Positions 16,647 to 25,977 of a stretch of 64,000 nt of DNA are shown here, one piece after another (position 1 is the stretch's first letter; every line of letters starts with the position of its first letter). Made by a program: the position numbers and the translations under genes. The DNA lies in contig NZ_ATXK01000003.1 of the NCBI RefSeq assembly GCF_000421645.1, positions 248,001 to 312,000 of the forward strand, read 5' to 3'. Below the pieces are notes generated by a model, which saw only the letters and a list, made by a program, of their open reading frames with translations, was not told where the DNA came from and searched no databases. Source of the DNA: Aurantimonas coralicida DSM 14790 (GTDB lineage Bacteria > Pseudomonadota > Alphaproteobacteria > Rhizobiales > Rhizobiaceae).

Positions 16647-17696
16647 ATGTCGATGATCGCCGCTTTTCAGGATAACGTTCCGGAACTGCCGGCAAGCGGC
16701 AAGGCCCGCGTGGCTGTTCTGCTCCTTACCCTCGGAGCACCCGGCACGTCCCGGTTGCTCAAGCATTTCTCCGCCAGCGAGATCAAGCTTCTGAAGGAAA
16801 GCGCGGCCGGTCTGCAATCGGTCACGCCCGAACAGATCGCCGAGCTGGTCGACGAGTTCCAGGACGCCTTCAAGAAGGCGCCGGGGCTGGACGCGCCATC
16901 CCAGCAGATGACCAATCTGCTCAAGGAATCGCTGTCGGAAGAAGAATTCGAGACGATCTTCTCGGTGTCGCCCGGCGAAGGCGACGACGGCGCGAAGGCT
17001 GCCGAGCGCGATTCCCGCAATGTCTGGGATTCGGTCGCCGAGCTGCAGGGCGAGATCCTCGCGCCGAGGCTGTCGCGCGAACACCCGCATGTCGTGGCTG
17101 TGCTCCTGTCGAAGATCCGGCCCGACACGGCCGCGACCGTTGCCCGCGAATTCGATCCGGCCTTCCGGCATGACGTCATGCGCCGGGTGCTGACGCTGAA
17201 GTCGCTGACGCGGCCGGTGCAGCGCCTGCTCGAGGTCCATCTGCGGCAGGCCTATCTGGCGTCGCCGGACAGGGGCGAGCAGCAGAGCAGCCACACGATC
17301 CTCGCCGACATCGTCAACCGCATGTCGAAGAGCCATGCCGACGACCTGATCGTGATGCTCGACCAGACCTCGCCGAAGGATGCCGAGAAGCTCCGCAACC
17401 TGCTCTTCGCCTTCGACGACATCGTGGCGCTCGACAAGCGCGCCCGCATGGTGCTGTTCGATGCGATCGACACGGAGGTGATCATCACCGCCTTCGTCAG
17501 CGCGAGCGAAGAGCTGAAGGAGGCCGCACTGTCCTCGCTCAGCGCCCGTTCGCGGCGCATGGTCGAGGCCGAGTTCAAGCGCGGCGACGAAAAGCCGGCG
17601 GCCGACATCGATCGCGCCCGCCGCCAGGTGGCCAGCACGGCGCTCGAGCTGTGGAGCCAGGGCAAGCTGGATCTGCACGGCGAATCCGAAGCATAG
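16647..17696 (+). CDS. fliG: Flagellar motor switch protein FliG
   Basis: This 349-aa rotor protein links the MS ring (FliF) to the C ring and interacts with MotA for torque. The N-terminal domain has KARVAVLLLTLGAPGTSRLLKHF. The middle domain carries EHPHVVAVLLSKI (the EHPQ-type motif, here EHPH), and the C-terminal charged helix has VALDKRARMVLFDAI. ATG 16653 is an alternative start two codons later. A strong terminator follows, which separates it from flhB. Confidence 0.94.
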   Translation: MSMIAAFQDNVPELPASGKARVAVLLLTLGAPGTSRLLKHFSASEIKLLKESAAGLQSVTPEQIAELVDEFQDAFKKAPGLDAPSQQMTNLLKESLSEEEFETIFSVSPGEGDDGAKAAERDSRNVWDSVAELQGEILAPRLSREHPHVVAVLLSKIRPDTAATVAREFDPAFRHDVMRRVLTLKSLTRPVQRLLEVHLRQAYLASPDRGEQQSSHTILADIVNRMSKSHADDLIVMLDQTSPKDAEKLRNLLFAFDDIVALDKRARMVLFDAIDTEVIITAFVSASEELKEAALSSLSARSRRMVEAEFKRGDEKPAADIDRARRQVASTALELWSQGKLDLHGESEA

Positions 17697-17723
17697 CGGC
17701 GCGAAAGCGCCGCGTGTCCTCCA

Positions 17724-17760
17724 CGGCTTTCCCGTCATCGGCCGGGAAAGCCGTTCTCTT
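17724..17760 (+). terminator. Terminator after fliG
   Basis: CGGCTTTCCCG (17724-17734) pairs perfectly with CGGGAAAGCCG (17743-17753) and is followed by TTCTCTT. A smaller GGCGC-GAAA-GCGCC hairpin lies just before it. It closes the motA-fliG unit. Confidence 0.82.
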
Positions 17761-17795
17761 CACTGAACGTCAACACCTGCGGAGCTTAATCGCCA

Positions 17796-18884
17796 GTGTC
17801 GGATAGCGAGGACAAATCCTCAAAAACAGAGTTCCCGACCGAGAAGAAGATCAGCGACGCGGTCGAGAAGGGCAACCTTCCGGTTTCGCGGGAAGCGCCT
17901 ATTCTGGCCTCGCTTCTGGCCATCATGGCGTTCATCGCGCTGCAGGCCCGTGAGGGCGTCCAGCGCCTCCTGCTGTCGCTGCAGACGACGTTCGAGAACC
18001 CGCTTCAGTGGGATTTGGATACGAGTGCCGATGCTCTACACGTCCTGCACATGCTGGCCCGCGAGGCCGTCTGGTTCATCCTGCCGGCCGCAGGGCTTTT
18101 CGTCGCCGGCGGCGTCATCTCTTCCGTCCTGCAAAATCCGCCCCAGATCAATATCGAGCGCATTCGTCCGAAATGGTCGAACGTGTCGCCGGCATCCGGC
18201 TTCACGCGCATTTTCGGCCTGCGCGGGCTGACGGAGTTCGGCAAGGCGGTGTTCAAGTTCATCACCATCGGCGTCGTCGTCAGCATGTTGCTCGTGTCGA
18301 GCTTCCCGACGATGATGCAGGCCATGTTCGCGGACCCCGTGCTGGTGCCCGAGCTGATCCTGCAGATGGCGATGAAGCTCTTGTCGGGCATCTCGATCGC
18401 CACCATCGTGCTGGTCGCCGCCGACCTGGCCATGACCCGGTTCCACTGGCGCCGCGACCTGATGATGTCGAAGCAGGAAATCAAGGACGAGAACAAGCAG
18501 GCCGAGGGCGATCCGCAGATCAAGGCGCGCCAGCGCCAGATCGGTCGTGACCGGGTGCGCCGCCGCATGATGGCCGACGTGCCGCTGGCCACCCTGGTGA
18601 TCGCCAACCCGACCCATTACGCCATCGCGCTGCGCTACAATCGCGAAGAGGGCGGCGCTCCGATGGTCGTCGCCAAGGGCGCCGATCTGGTCGCGCTGAA
18701 GATCCGTGAAATCGCCGAAGCCAACGATGTTCCGGTGATCGAAGACAAGCTCTTGGCAAGGTCGATGTACGATCATGTCGAAATCGATCAGATGATTCCG
18801 CCCCAGTTCTTCAAGGCGATCGCTGAGATCATCTATTTCCTCCACTCCCGCACGGGATCCAAGGTAGGAGTTGCTACAGCGTAG
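17796..18884 (+). CDS. flhB: Flagellar export switch protein FlhB
   Basis: This 362-aa membrane component of the export gate starts at GTG 17796. Four helices lie in the N-terminal ~210 residues, then a cytoplasmic domain with the self-cleavage motif NPTH (LVIANPTHYAIALRYN) that switches export from rod/hook to filament substrates. The N-terminal segment TEFPTEKKISDAVEKGNLPVSRE is typical. FlhB normally works with FlhA, FliP, FliQ and FliR; FliP and FliQ are in the window, FlhA and FliR are not. Confidence 0.96.
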   Translation: MSDSEDKSSKTEFPTEKKISDAVEKGNLPVSREAPILASLLAIMAFIALQAREGVQRLLLSLQTTFENPLQWDLDTSADALHVLHMLAREAVWFILPAAGLFVAGGVISSVLQNPPQINIERIRPKWSNVSPASGFTRIFGLRGLTEFGKAVFKFITIGVVVSMLLVSSFPTMMQAMFADPVLVPELILQMAMKLLSGISIATIVLVAADLAMTRFHWRRDLMMSKQEIKDENKQAEGDPQIKARQRQIGRDRVRRRMMADVPLATLVIANPTHYAIALRYNREEGGAPMVVAKGADLVALKIREIAEANDVPVIEDKLLARSMYDHVEIDQMIPPQFFKAIAEIIYFLHSRTGSKVGVATA

Positions 18885-18886
18885 CC

Positions 18887-19315
18887 ATGCTGGATATTCG
18901 CAAGCACAGGACCTTGTCCCGGGAGCGCGCGCTCGCCGAAGGCATCAAGGAAGTCGCCGCCGAGCTGCGGCTGGTCGAAGTGGTCGATTACATCGCCTTC
19001 CTGCGACTGGAGCGCTACGGCAATCTGTCCGACATCGTGACCTCCTCGGCGGAGCTGTTTCTCAAGCCGGGTGTTCTGCGCTTCGCCAATTCCGGTCATG
19101 TCCGGGTGTCGTGGGGCACGGTGCCGATCGTCTGCCTGGCGCTGGAATTCGTCTATGACGGCGTGACCGCGCATTTCCAGCTCGAGCTGGGCGCCGCCAC
19201 CGCGGCCGTCGACATCACCTACATCTCCTTCGACAGCCCGGCCTGCCCCGACGAGGGCGTCGAGCGTCTGGAAAACGCCATCCACGACGCGCATCTGAAG
19301 CCGCGCGCGTCCTGA
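18887..19315 (+). CDS. Conserved-looking hypothetical protein after flhB
   Basis: This 142-aa soluble protein starts two bases after the flhB stop, so it is probably cotranscribed. It begins MLDIRKHRTLSRERALAEGIKEVAAELRLVEVVDYIAFLRLERYG and has a beta-rich second half (VSWGTVPIVCLALEFVYDGVTAHFQLELG). No signal peptide or membrane segment is seen. I do not recognise a family. Tight linkage to flhB suggests a flagellar or motility role, which is inference. Confidence 0.8.
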   Translation: MLDIRKHRTLSRERALAEGIKEVAAELRLVEVVDYIAFLRLERYGNLSDIVTSSAELFLKPGVLRFANSGHVRVSWGTVPIVCLALEFVYDGVTAHFQLELGAATAAVDITYISFDSPACPDEGVERLENAIHDAHLKPRAS

Positions 19316-19506
19316 TCCGGGCTGTCCGGCGGACCGCTCCGATCCCCCTCCGCAAGTCCCGCACCAGCCCCGCTCCGCGCGCCATGCCGCGGATGCGGGA
19401 TTATGGCCTCCTGCGGGCAATACTTTCCCCCTGCCGTTTCATTTCAAGTCGTTCCTGCCGATCCATCAAGCTTCGGACAAGCGCCTCGTCCTAAGGCTGG
19501 ACCCGT

Positions 19507-19517
19507 CGCAAGTTTTC
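19507..19517 (+). promoter_or_regulatory. CGCAAG flagellar element upstream of flgB
   Basis: CGCAAGTTTTC ends 13 bp before the flgB ATG (the element starts 24 bp upstream). It belongs to the shared CGCAAG group. The rest of the 215-bp gap after the flhB-linked ORF must hold the flgB promoter; no terminator is obvious in it. Confidence 0.45.
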
Positions 19518-19530
19518 AGCGCGGATCGTC

Positions 19531-19911
19531 ATGGATAGTCTCTACATCTTCGGGCTCGCATCGCAGCGCACCGCCTATCTGGCCCAGCGCCAGACGGTGG
19601 TCGCCGAGAACGTCGCCAATGTCGACACGCCCGGCTACACCTCCAAGGATCTCTCGTCCTTCACCGAGGCGCTCGACGCCACGGCGCTGCGCATGTCGCG
19701 GTCGCAGTCCATGCATCTGGCCTCAATGGACAGTGCGGGCGGCAGTTCCGACGTTGTCAACGAGATGCCCTGGAGCGTCAAGCATTCGGGCAACTCCGTC
19801 AGCCTGCCGCAGGAAATGCTGAAGGCCGGCGAAGTATCGCGCGAATACGCCCTCGGCACGTCGGTGGTGAAGTCGTTCCACCGCATGCTCATCATGTCCG
19901 CGAAGGGATAA
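19531..19911 (+). CDS. flgB: Flagellar basal-body rod protein FlgB
   Basis: This 126-aa proximal rod subunit is exported by the flagellar type III system. The rod motif [19 protein letters not shown] near residues 27-45 matches the family consensus, and the C-terminal amphipathic helix ends in [19 protein letters not shown]. It is the first gene of a tightly packed rod, ring and export operon (flgB-flgC-fliE-flgG-flgA-flgI-motE-flgH). Confidence 0.95.
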   Translation: MDSLYIFGLASQRTAYLAQRQTVVAENVANVDTPGYTSKDLSSFTEALDATALRMSRSQSMHLASMDSAGGSSDVVNEMPWSVKHSGNSVSLPQEMLKAGEVSREYALGTSVVKSFHRMLIMSAKG

Positions 19912-19915
19912 TCCG

Positions 19916-20332
19916 ATGGCCGATCCACTGCTCTCGTCTCTGAAGATCGCCGCCAGCGGCCTGCAGGCGCAGTCGACGCGCATGCGCATCGTCTCCGAGA
20001 ACATCGCCAATGCGCAGACCACCGGCACGACGCCCGGCAGCGACCCGTATCAGCGCAAGATGGTCAGCTTCCAGAGCGAGCTCGACCGGGTCTCGGGCGC
20101 CCAGATGGTCTCGGTCGACAAGGTCGGCCGCGACGACACGCCGTTCATCCTGGAAAGCGATCCCGGCAATCCGGCCGCCAATGCCGACGGCTACGTGAAG
20201 ATGCCGAATGTGCGGATGCTGGTCGAGATGGCCGACATGCGCGAAGCCAACCGCTCCTACGAAGCCAATATCCAGGTGGTGAAGCAGGCGCGTGAAATCA
20301 TCAACATGACCATCGACCTGCTGAGGAGCTGA
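19916..20332 (+). CDS. flgC: Flagellar basal-body rod protein FlgC
   Basis: This 138-aa rod protein starts four bases after flgB. The N-terminus has [29 protein letters not shown] and the C-terminus has [32 protein letters not shown], both standard FlgC blocks. It forms the proximal rod with FlgB, FlgF and FliE. Confidence 0.97.
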   Translation: MADPLLSSLKIAASGLQAQSTRMRIVSENIANAQTTGTTPGSDPYQRKMVSFQSELDRVSGAQMVSVDKVGRDDTPFILESDPGNPAANADGYVKMPNVRMLVEMADMREANRSYEANIQVVKQAREIINMTIDLLRS

Positions 20333-20334
20333 CC

Positions 20335-20652
20335 ATGATTCCTGCTATCGGAGCGAGCCTGCCCCGCATCCAGACCGGCAGCGTGGATGCCGGCCTCGCC
20401 ACCACCGGCGCAACCGCGACCCCGCAGGGCGCCGGCGCCGATTTCAGCGCCGTCCTGTCGCAGATCGCCAAGGACGCCGTCACCACCGTCCAGTCCGCCG
20501 AGGCCACCTCGATCCGGGGAATCAACGGCCAGGCGACCACCCAGGCCGTCGTCGAGGCGGTCATGGAAGCCGAGCGGACGCTGCAGACCGCAGTCTCGAT
20601 CCGCGACAAGGCGGTCAGCGCCTACATGGAACTGTCGCGGATGGCGATCTGA
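20335..20652 (+). CDS. fliE: Flagellar hook-basal body complex protein FliE
   Basis: This 105-aa MS ring-rod junction protein starts two bases after flgC. The C-terminal half (VTTVQSAEATSIRGINGQATTQAVVEAVMEAERTLQ and SIRDKAVSAYMELSRMAI) is the conserved FliE helix pair. It is the first exported rod component and anchors the rod to FliF. Confidence 0.95.
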   Translation: MIPAIGASLPRIQTGSVDAGLATTGATATPQGAGADFSAVLSQIAKDAVTTVQSAEATSIRGINGQATTQAVVEAVMEAERTLQTAVSIRDKAVSAYMELSRMAI

Positions 20653-20735
20653 TCCGGCGGTCTCCGCCACCTGAAACTTTCCACGGCGCCCCGTATCGAC
20701 GGGGACCGGGTACACCGTCCTGAAGGAAGCATCCG

Positions 20736-21524
20736 ATGCGAGCCCTTGCGATCGCCGCGACCGGCATGAATGCGCAGCAGACCAATGTCGAGGTCATTGC
20801 CAACAACATCGCGAACATCAACACGACCGGCTTCAAGCGGGCCCGTGCCGAGTTCACCGATCTGCTCTACCAGGTCGAGCGCGCACAGGGCGTCGCAGCC
20901 CGCGGCGGACAGGGCGTGGTGCCCGAGGGCGCCCAGCTCGGCCTCGGTACGCGGCTTGCGGCCATCCGCAACCTTCATATCCAGGGCACGCTCAACCAGA
21001 CCGGCAACAAGCTTGATCTCGCCCTGAACGGTGAAGGCTGGTTCCAGGTCCAGGGGCCGGGCGGCGAGATCCTCTACACCCGCGACGGTGCCTTCAACAC
21101 CAATGGCGACGGCCAGCTCGTGACCCTCGACGGCCTGCTGGTCGATCCGGCGATCACCGTGCCGGCCAACACCAGCGAGGTCATCGTCAACGAGAGCGGC
21201 CAGGTCTTCGCCCGCGTCGGCGGTGCCGCCGATCTGGAAGAGCTCGGCCAGCTGACCCTCGCCACCTTCGCCAACAATGCCGGCCTTGCCGCGCAGGGCG
21301 GCAATCTGTTCCGCGAGACCATCGCATCGGGTGCCCCGACGGCCGGCGTGCCGGGCGACGAGGGCTACGCCACCATCCAGCAGGGCTATCTGGAAGATTC
21401 CAACGTCGATCCGGTGAAGGAAATCTCCGAGCTGATCTCGGCCCAGCGCGCCTACGAGATGAACTCCAAGGTGATCTCGGCCGCCGACGAGATGGCGAGC
21501 GTCGTCTCGAAGGGGATTCGCTGA
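20736..21524 (+). CDS. flgG: Flagellar distal rod protein FlgG
   Basis: This 262-aa distal rod subunit has the N-terminal [35 protein letters not shown], a beta domain with [17 protein letters not shown], and the C-terminal [30 protein letters not shown]. The 83-bp gap from fliE contains a perfect CCCCGT-ATCG-ACGGGG hairpin (20689-20704) without a T-tract. GAAGGAAG precedes the ATG. Confidence 0.97.
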   Translation: MRALAIAATGMNAQQTNVEVIANNIANINTTGFKRARAEFTDLLYQVERAQGVAARGGQGVVPEGAQLGLGTRLAAIRNLHIQGTLNQTGNKLDLALNGEGWFQVQGPGGEILYTRDGAFNTNGDGQLVTLDGLLVDPAITVPANTSEVIVNESGQVFARVGGAADLEELGQLTLATFANNAGLAAQGGNLFRETIASGAPTAGVPGDEGYATIQQGYLEDSNVDPVKEISELISAQRAYEMNSKVISAADEMASVVSKGIR

Positions 21525-21527
21525 ATC

Positions 21528-22025
21528 ATGGGCGGCGGTACGCGCGATCCCGGCCGGGTCATGGCCGTACTCTACGCCGTGGCGCTGGCGCTCGCGGCCC
21601 TCGTCATCCTGTCGGTTCCGGTTCGTGCCCTGGCGGCCGAACTCGAACTGCCGGTGCCCACGACGGTCATCTATCCCGGCCAGAGCGTCACCGCGCCGGG
21701 GCTCAACCACAAGGCCTTCTACGTCAAGGACGACAAGATCGGGCTCTATGCCGTCGATGACAGCGCGCTGATCGGTCGGGTCGCCCGCCGCACCCTTCTG
21801 CCGGGCAAGGCGATCCGCCTGTCCGACCTGAAGGAGCCGGATCTGGTGCGCGCCGGAGCCGCCGTCACCCTCGTCTACAGCGAGGCGGGCCTCGTCATCA
21901 CCGGCCAGGGCACCGCGCTGCGCTCCGCTGGCGCCGGCGAGACCATACGCGTCCGCAATGCCGACAGCGGCATCATCGTCTCCGGCATCGTGTCGGCGGA
22001 CGGCAGCATCAGGATATCGGGATGA
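21528..22025 (+). CDS. flgA: Flagellar P-ring assembly chaperone FlgA
   Basis: This 165-aa periplasmic chaperone for the P-ring protein FlgI has an N-terminal hydrophobic segment (LYAVALALAALVILSVPVRALA) that acts as a signal or anchor. The SAF-like C-terminal part includes LLPGKAIRLSDLKEPDLVRAGAAVTL and GAGETIRVRN. It starts three bases after flgG and overlaps the flgI start (ATGA). Confidence 0.93.
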   Translation: MGGGTRDPGRVMAVLYAVALALAALVILSVPVRALAAELELPVPTTVIYPGQSVTAPGLNHKAFYVKDDKIGLYAVDDSALIGRVARRTLLPGKAIRLSDLKEPDLVRAGAAVTLVYSEAGLVITGQGTALRSAGAGETIRVRNADSGIIVSGIVSADGSIRISG

Positions 22026-23206
22026 TCCGCAAGCGTCTGATCCTCGTCGCCGGCCTGGTCGCCGCATTGGTGAACAGCAGTCTGGCGGCCGATTATCCGG
22101 GCTCGGGCGGCGGCGTGCCGTCGCTGCCGGCGCCGGTCATCGGCGATGCGGCGAGCGCCCGCGGCAGCGTGCGCATCAAGGACATCGTCGACATCCGCGG
22201 CGTGCGCCCCAACCAGCTCGTCGGCTACGGTCTCGTCATCGGCCTGCAGGGCACCGGCGATTCCATGCGCAACTCGCCCTTCACCGAACAGTCGATGCAG
22301 TCGATGCTCGACCGCATGGGCGTCAACATCCGCTCGCAGAATTCGCGCAGCAAGAACGTCGCCGCCGTCACCGTGACCAGCGAGCTGCCGGCCTTCATCG
22401 GTACCGGCTCGCGCATCGACGTGACCGTGTCCTCGCTCGGCGACGCCACCTCGCTGATGGGCGGCACGCTGGTGATGACGCCGCTCTACGGCGCCGATGG
22501 CGAGATCTATGCGGTTGCGCAGGGGTCGCTCGCCGTCAGCGGCTTCGCATCCGAAGGCGACAGCGAGAAGCTGACCCAGGGCGTGCCGACCACCGGCCGC
22601 GTGCCCAATGGCGCGCTGGTCGAGCGTGAGGTGCCCGGCGGCTTCAACGACGACGGCAAGCTGGCGATCGAGCTACGCAATCCCGATTTCCGCACCTCGA
22701 TCCGCGTCGTCGACGTGATCAACGATTATGCCCGCAGCCGCTGGGGCCAGCCCGTGGCGCGCGAGGAGGATTTCCGCACGGTGCATCTCAAGCGCCCGTC
22801 CGAGGTCTCCAGCACGCGCTTCATCGCCGAGATCGGCGAGTTGCGGATCGCACCGGACCAGCCGGCACGCGTGGTGATCGACGAGCGCACCGGCACCGTC
22901 ATCATCGGCAAGGACGTGCAGATCTCCCTCGTCGCCGTGACCCACGGCAATCTGACGGTGCGGATCAGCGAGATGCCGTCGGTGTCGCAGCCGGCCCCGC
23001 TCTCGGACGGCCAGACGGTCGTCACGTCGGAGACCATCATCGACGCTCGCGAGGATGGCGGCAATTTCGCCTTCGTCGGCGGCGCGGATCTCGAAACAGT
23101 CGTCCGCGGCCTCAACCGCATCGGACTCAAGCCGACCGGGATCATCGCGATCCTGCAGGCGATCAAGACGGCCGGCGCCCTTCAGGCCGAACTCGTGGTG
23201 CAATGA
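22022..23206 (+). CDS. flgI: Flagellar P-ring protein FlgI
   Basis: This 394-aa periplasmic ring protein is Sec-exported with a signal peptide of ~23 residues (ending SSLA-ADYP). Family blocks include IKDIVDIRGVRPNQLVGYGLVIGLQGTGDS, SAKNVAAVTVT-like SRSKNVAAVTVTSELP and the C-terminal IGLKPTGIIAILQAIKTAGALQAELVVQ. The last bases overlap the motE start. Confidence 0.97.
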   Translation: MIRKRLILVAGLVAALVNSSLAADYPGSGGGVPSLPAPVIGDAASARGSVRIKDIVDIRGVRPNQLVGYGLVIGLQGTGDSMRNSPFTEQSMQSMLDRMGVNIRSQNSRSKNVAAVTVTSELPAFIGTGSRIDVTVSSLGDATSLMGGTLVMTPLYGADGEIYAVAQGSLAVSGFASEGDSEKLTQGVPTTGRVPNGALVEREVPGGFNDDGKLAIELRNPDFRTSIRVVDVINDYARSRWGQPVAREEDFRTVHLKRPSEVSSTRFIAEIGELRIAPDQPARVVIDERTGTVIIGKDVQISLVAVTHGNLTVRISEMPSVSQPAPLSDGQTVVTSETIIDAREDGGNFAFVGGADLETVVRGLNRIGLKPTGIIAILQAIKTAGALQAELVVQ

Positions 23207-23808
23207 TGATCCAGGCTTTCCATCCCCGCTGGCGGTGCCTCGCCCTGTTCCTGACCGTCTCCCTTGCCGCGGGTACCGCCCATGCGGTCGAAGCCAAGAA
23301 GCCGGTGCAGCCGGACGAACTGCCGCCGCAGGAAGTGCGGGTCGTCGGGCCGAAGGGGGAGGTGATCACGCCGCCCAAGCCCTCGACCGAGGTCGAGGCC
23401 TATTGCCTGAGCATCGCCGACAAGGCCCAGGACGCGCGCTATGCCCTCGAGCAGAAGCAGCTGACCGAACTGGAAGCGGCGGTCTCCGAGCAGATCGACG
23501 AATTGCAGGCCAAGCGCGAGGACTACAACGCCTGGCTCGCCGAGCGTCAGCGCTTTCTCGACGACGCCTCCAAGATCGTCGTCGACATCTACACCAACAT
23601 GGATTCCGTCGCCGCCGCGTCGCAGCTTGCGATCGTCTCGCGCAGCGATGCCGCGTCGGTGCTGGTGCGCCTGAAATCGCGCCTGGCGAGCGACATCCTC
23701 AGCGAGATGGAACCGAAGGTGGCCGCCGAGATCGCCTCGCTCATCGTCGCCAAGACGTCGGCAGGCAGCACGCAGGGCGCCGAGCAGGTTGCGGAGAAGC
23801 GCACGTGA
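23203..23808 (+). CDS. motE: MotE-like periplasmic motility chaperone
   Basis: This 201-aa exported protein has a signal peptide (LALFLTVSLAAGTAHA) followed by a Pro-rich stretch and a long coiled coil (KQLTELEAAVSEQIDELQAKREDYNAWLAERQRFLDDASK). MgtE-N-like residues near the end include SAIVSRSDAASVL-type LAIVSRSDAASVLVRLKSRLASDILSEMEP. In Sinorhizobium, MotE lies between flgI and flgH and is the chaperone for MotC; order and length match here. Its starts overlap flgI, and its stop overlaps flgH (GTGA). Confidence 0.85.
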   Translation: MMIQAFHPRWRCLALFLTVSLAAGTAHAVEAKKPVQPDELPPQEVRVVGPKGEVITPPKPSTEVEAYCLSIADKAQDARYALEQKQLTELEAAVSEQIDELQAKREDYNAWLAERQRFLDDASKIVVDIYTNMDSVAAASQLAIVSRSDAASVLVRLKSRLASDILSEMEPKVAAEIASLIVAKTSAGSTQGAEQVAEKRT

Positions 23809-24509
23809 AGCCCTTGATCCTTCTCGCCGTCGCGGCACTCGCCGGCTGTTCGACAGCCGGCAATGACGCGCTGCGCGAGCCGTCGCTCTCGCCGGTCGGC
23901 GCAGGGCTCTACGAATATCCGCCGATCATCGCCCAGCCGGCGTCCTTCCCGGCCAGCAAGCCGCATACGTCGCACTCGCTGTGGTCCGACGCCCGGGCCG
24001 ATTTCTACCAGGACCCGCGGGCCCTCAGTGAAGGCGACATCGTCACCGTCAAGATCCGCATCCGCGACCAGGCCTCGATCGACAACAATTCCGAACGCTC
24101 GCGCAAGTCCGGCATCGCCGCCGGTCTCGATCTGGCCGGCAATCTCGGCCAGTACACGCTGCCGACGGTGGGCGCCCAGCTCGGCTCGGACAACAGCTCC
24201 GACATGACCGGCAAGGGCAAGATCAAACGCTCCGAGGACATCGACCTGTCGGTCGCAGCGGTCGTCGGCCAGAAGCTGCCGAACGGCAATCTGTTCATCT
24301 CGGGCCAGCAGGAAGTGCGGGTCAATTTCGAGGTGCGCGTGCTGTCGATCGCCGGCATCATCCGGCCGCGCGACATCCTGCCCGACAACACGATCAACTA
24401 CGACAAGATCGCCGAGGCGCGGATTTCCTACGGCGGCCGCGGGCGGATCACCGATGTCCAGCAACCCGGCTGGGGGCAGCAGATCTACGACGCCGTCGCC
24501 ATCCAGTAG
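23805..24509 (+). CDS. flgH: Flagellar L-ring lipoprotein FlgH
   Basis: This ~234-aa outer-membrane ring protein starts at GTG 23805, overlapping the motE stop. The longer frame from 23055 is a shadow of flgI and motE. The lipobox LAGC places the lipidated Cys at residue 15. Family blocks are SLWSDARADFYQDPRALSEGDIVTVKI, then VVGQKLPNGNLFISGQQEVRVNFE and GWGQQIYDAV near the end. Confidence 0.95.
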   Translation: MKPLILLAVAALAGCSTAGNDALREPSLSPVGAGLYEYPPIIAQPASFPASKPHTSHSLWSDARADFYQDPRALSEGDIVTVKIRIRDQASIDNNSERSRKSGIAAGLDLAGNLGQYTLPTVGAQLGSDNSSDMTGKGKIKRSEDIDLSVAAVVGQKLPNGNLFISGQQEVRVNFEVRVLSIAGIIRPRDILPDNTINYDKIAEARISYGGRGRITDVQQPGWGQQIYDAVAIQ

Positions 24510-24625
24510 GGGACGCTGCCGTCAAGGCAAGTCTCGCGACAGGCTGAACCGTTAACGCTCGATCGTCGGGCAGGGCTGGACCATGAGGGTCCGTCCGTCG
24601 ACGAAACAGCGGAAGGGTTCGGCGC

Positions 24626-25147
24626 ATGGCCAGCATTGGCGCATCGGACGAAGAGACCGAAAAGGCAGGGGGTCTGATCCCCACGGCGATCGCAGTGGCG
24701 ATACTGACGCTCGTGGGCGGCGGCGGCGGCGCGGTGCTGGGCATGATGCTCGCTTCGCCGGAACCCGCAGCGGCCACGACGGCGCCGGCCGAGGCGCCCG
24801 GCGCCGAGATCGTCGACATCGAGGCCGGCGATCTGGCCGAGAGCGCGGACAAGCTGCCGCTCAAGCTGATGCCGCTCAAGCCGGTCCTCACCAACATCTA
24901 TTCGCCGCCCCAGACCTGGCTCCGCGTCGAGGCGGCCCTGGTCTATCGCGACGACGGCTCGGCCGATCCCGAGGTGCTGGCTGCCCAGATCGAGGCCGAC
25001 ACGCTGGCCTTCCTGCGCTCGGTGCAATTGTCCCAGGTCGAGGGCACCCGCGGCCTGATGCATCTGCGCGAGGATCTGCGCCAGCGCGCCAAGCTGCGCT
25101 CGCCCGCCGTTGTCGACTACCTCATCCAGACGATGATCGCCGAATGA
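24626..25147 (+). CDS. fliL: Flagellar basal body-associated protein FliL
   Basis: This 173-aa protein has one transmembrane segment (LIPTAIAVAILTLVGGGGGAVLGMML, about residues 17-42) and a periplasmic SPFH-like domain that surrounds stator units. The C-terminus (LRSPAVVDYLIQTMIAE) is typical of rhizobial FliL. The 116-bp gap upstream contains a GTTAAC and a GGACC-ATGA-GGTCC-type small hairpin. The stop overlaps the fliP start (ATGA). Confidence 0.88.
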   Translation: MASIGASDEETEKAGGLIPTAIAVAILTLVGGGGGAVLGMMLASPEPAAATTAPAEAPGAEIVDIEAGDLAESADKLPLKLMPLKPVLTNIYSPPQTWLRVEAALVYRDDGSADPEVLAAQIEADTLAFLRSVQLSQVEGTRGLMHLREDLRQRAKLRSPAVVDYLIQTMIAE

Positions 25148-25917
25148 GAACGCTCCTCTTTCTGGCGGCGCTGCTGTTTGCCGGACCGGCGCTCGCACAG
25201 ACCGCCCAGACCTCGGGACTGCCCGATCTCGCCAGCCTCCTGCCGGCCGGCGACTCGACCGCCTCCGGCCGCATCGTCCAGCTCTTCGGCATCGTTACCA
25301 TCCTGTCGATCGCGCCGGGCCTCCTGGTCATGGTCACGTCCTTCACGCGCATCGTCATCGCGCTGTCGATCCTGCGCACCGGTCTCGGCCTGCAGACGAC
25401 GCCGGCCAACCTGATCCTGATCTCGCTGTCCTTGTTCATGACCTTCTTCGTCATGGCGCCGACCTTCGACCGGGCCTGGAACGACGGCCTGCAGCCGCTG
25501 CTGAACAACGAGATCACCGAGGAAGAGGCGTTCTACCGGATCAGCGAGCCGTTCAAGGACTTCATGCTGACGCAGGTGCGGCCGGAAGACCTGACCTTGT
25601 TCGGCGACATCGCGGCGGCCACCAGCCGCGAGCGGGTCGAGCCGGAAGAGCAGGGCGCTGCCGACGAACGTGATGTCGATCTGCGGGAGCTGATCCCGGC
25701 CTTCATGATCTCCGAGCTGCGCCGCGGCTTCGAGATCGGCTTCCTCATCGTTCTGCCGTTCCTGGTGATCGACATGATCGTCGCCACGCTGACCATGTCG
25801 ATGGGCATGATGATGCTGCCGCCGACAATCATCTCGCTGCCGTTCAAGATCCTGTTCTTCATCCTGATCGACGGCTGGAACATGCTGGTCGGATCCCTGG
25901 TCCGATCCTTCTTCTGA
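25144..25917 (+). CDS. fliP: Flagellar export gate protein FliP
   Basis: This 257-aa export gate subunit has a cleavable signal peptide (LLFLAALLFAGPALA). Hallmarks are MVTSFTRIVIALSILRTGLGLQ, a central hydrophilic loop, IPAFMISELRRGFEIGFLIVLPFLVIDM and LPPTIISLPFKILFFILIDGW. With FliQ and FliR it forms the helical export channel. Start ATG 25144 lies inside the fliL stop. Confidence 0.97.
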   Translation: MRTLLFLAALLFAGPALAQTAQTSGLPDLASLLPAGDSTASGRIVQLFGIVTILSIAPGLLVMVTSFTRIVIALSILRTGLGLQTTPANLILISLSLFMTFFVMAPTFDRAWNDGLQPLLNNEITEEEAFYRISEPFKDFMLTQVRPEDLTLFGDIAAATSRERVEPEEQGAADERDVDLRELIPAFMISELRRGFEIGFLIVLPFLVIDMIVATLTMSMGMMMLPPTIISLPFKILFFILIDGWNMLVGSLVRSFF

Positions 25918-25977
25918 CGACGCGATTTTCCGGGCGCGTTCCGCCTGCCGCGTCGTCAGCCTTAACTCCCCATTAAG

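Noticed and set aside
20689-20704. Perfect CCCCGT-ATCG-ACGGGG hairpin between fliE and flgG as a terminator
   Set aside because: No T-tract follows and flgG needs transcription from the flgB unit. It may modulate mRNA stability, but there is no evidence for termination.
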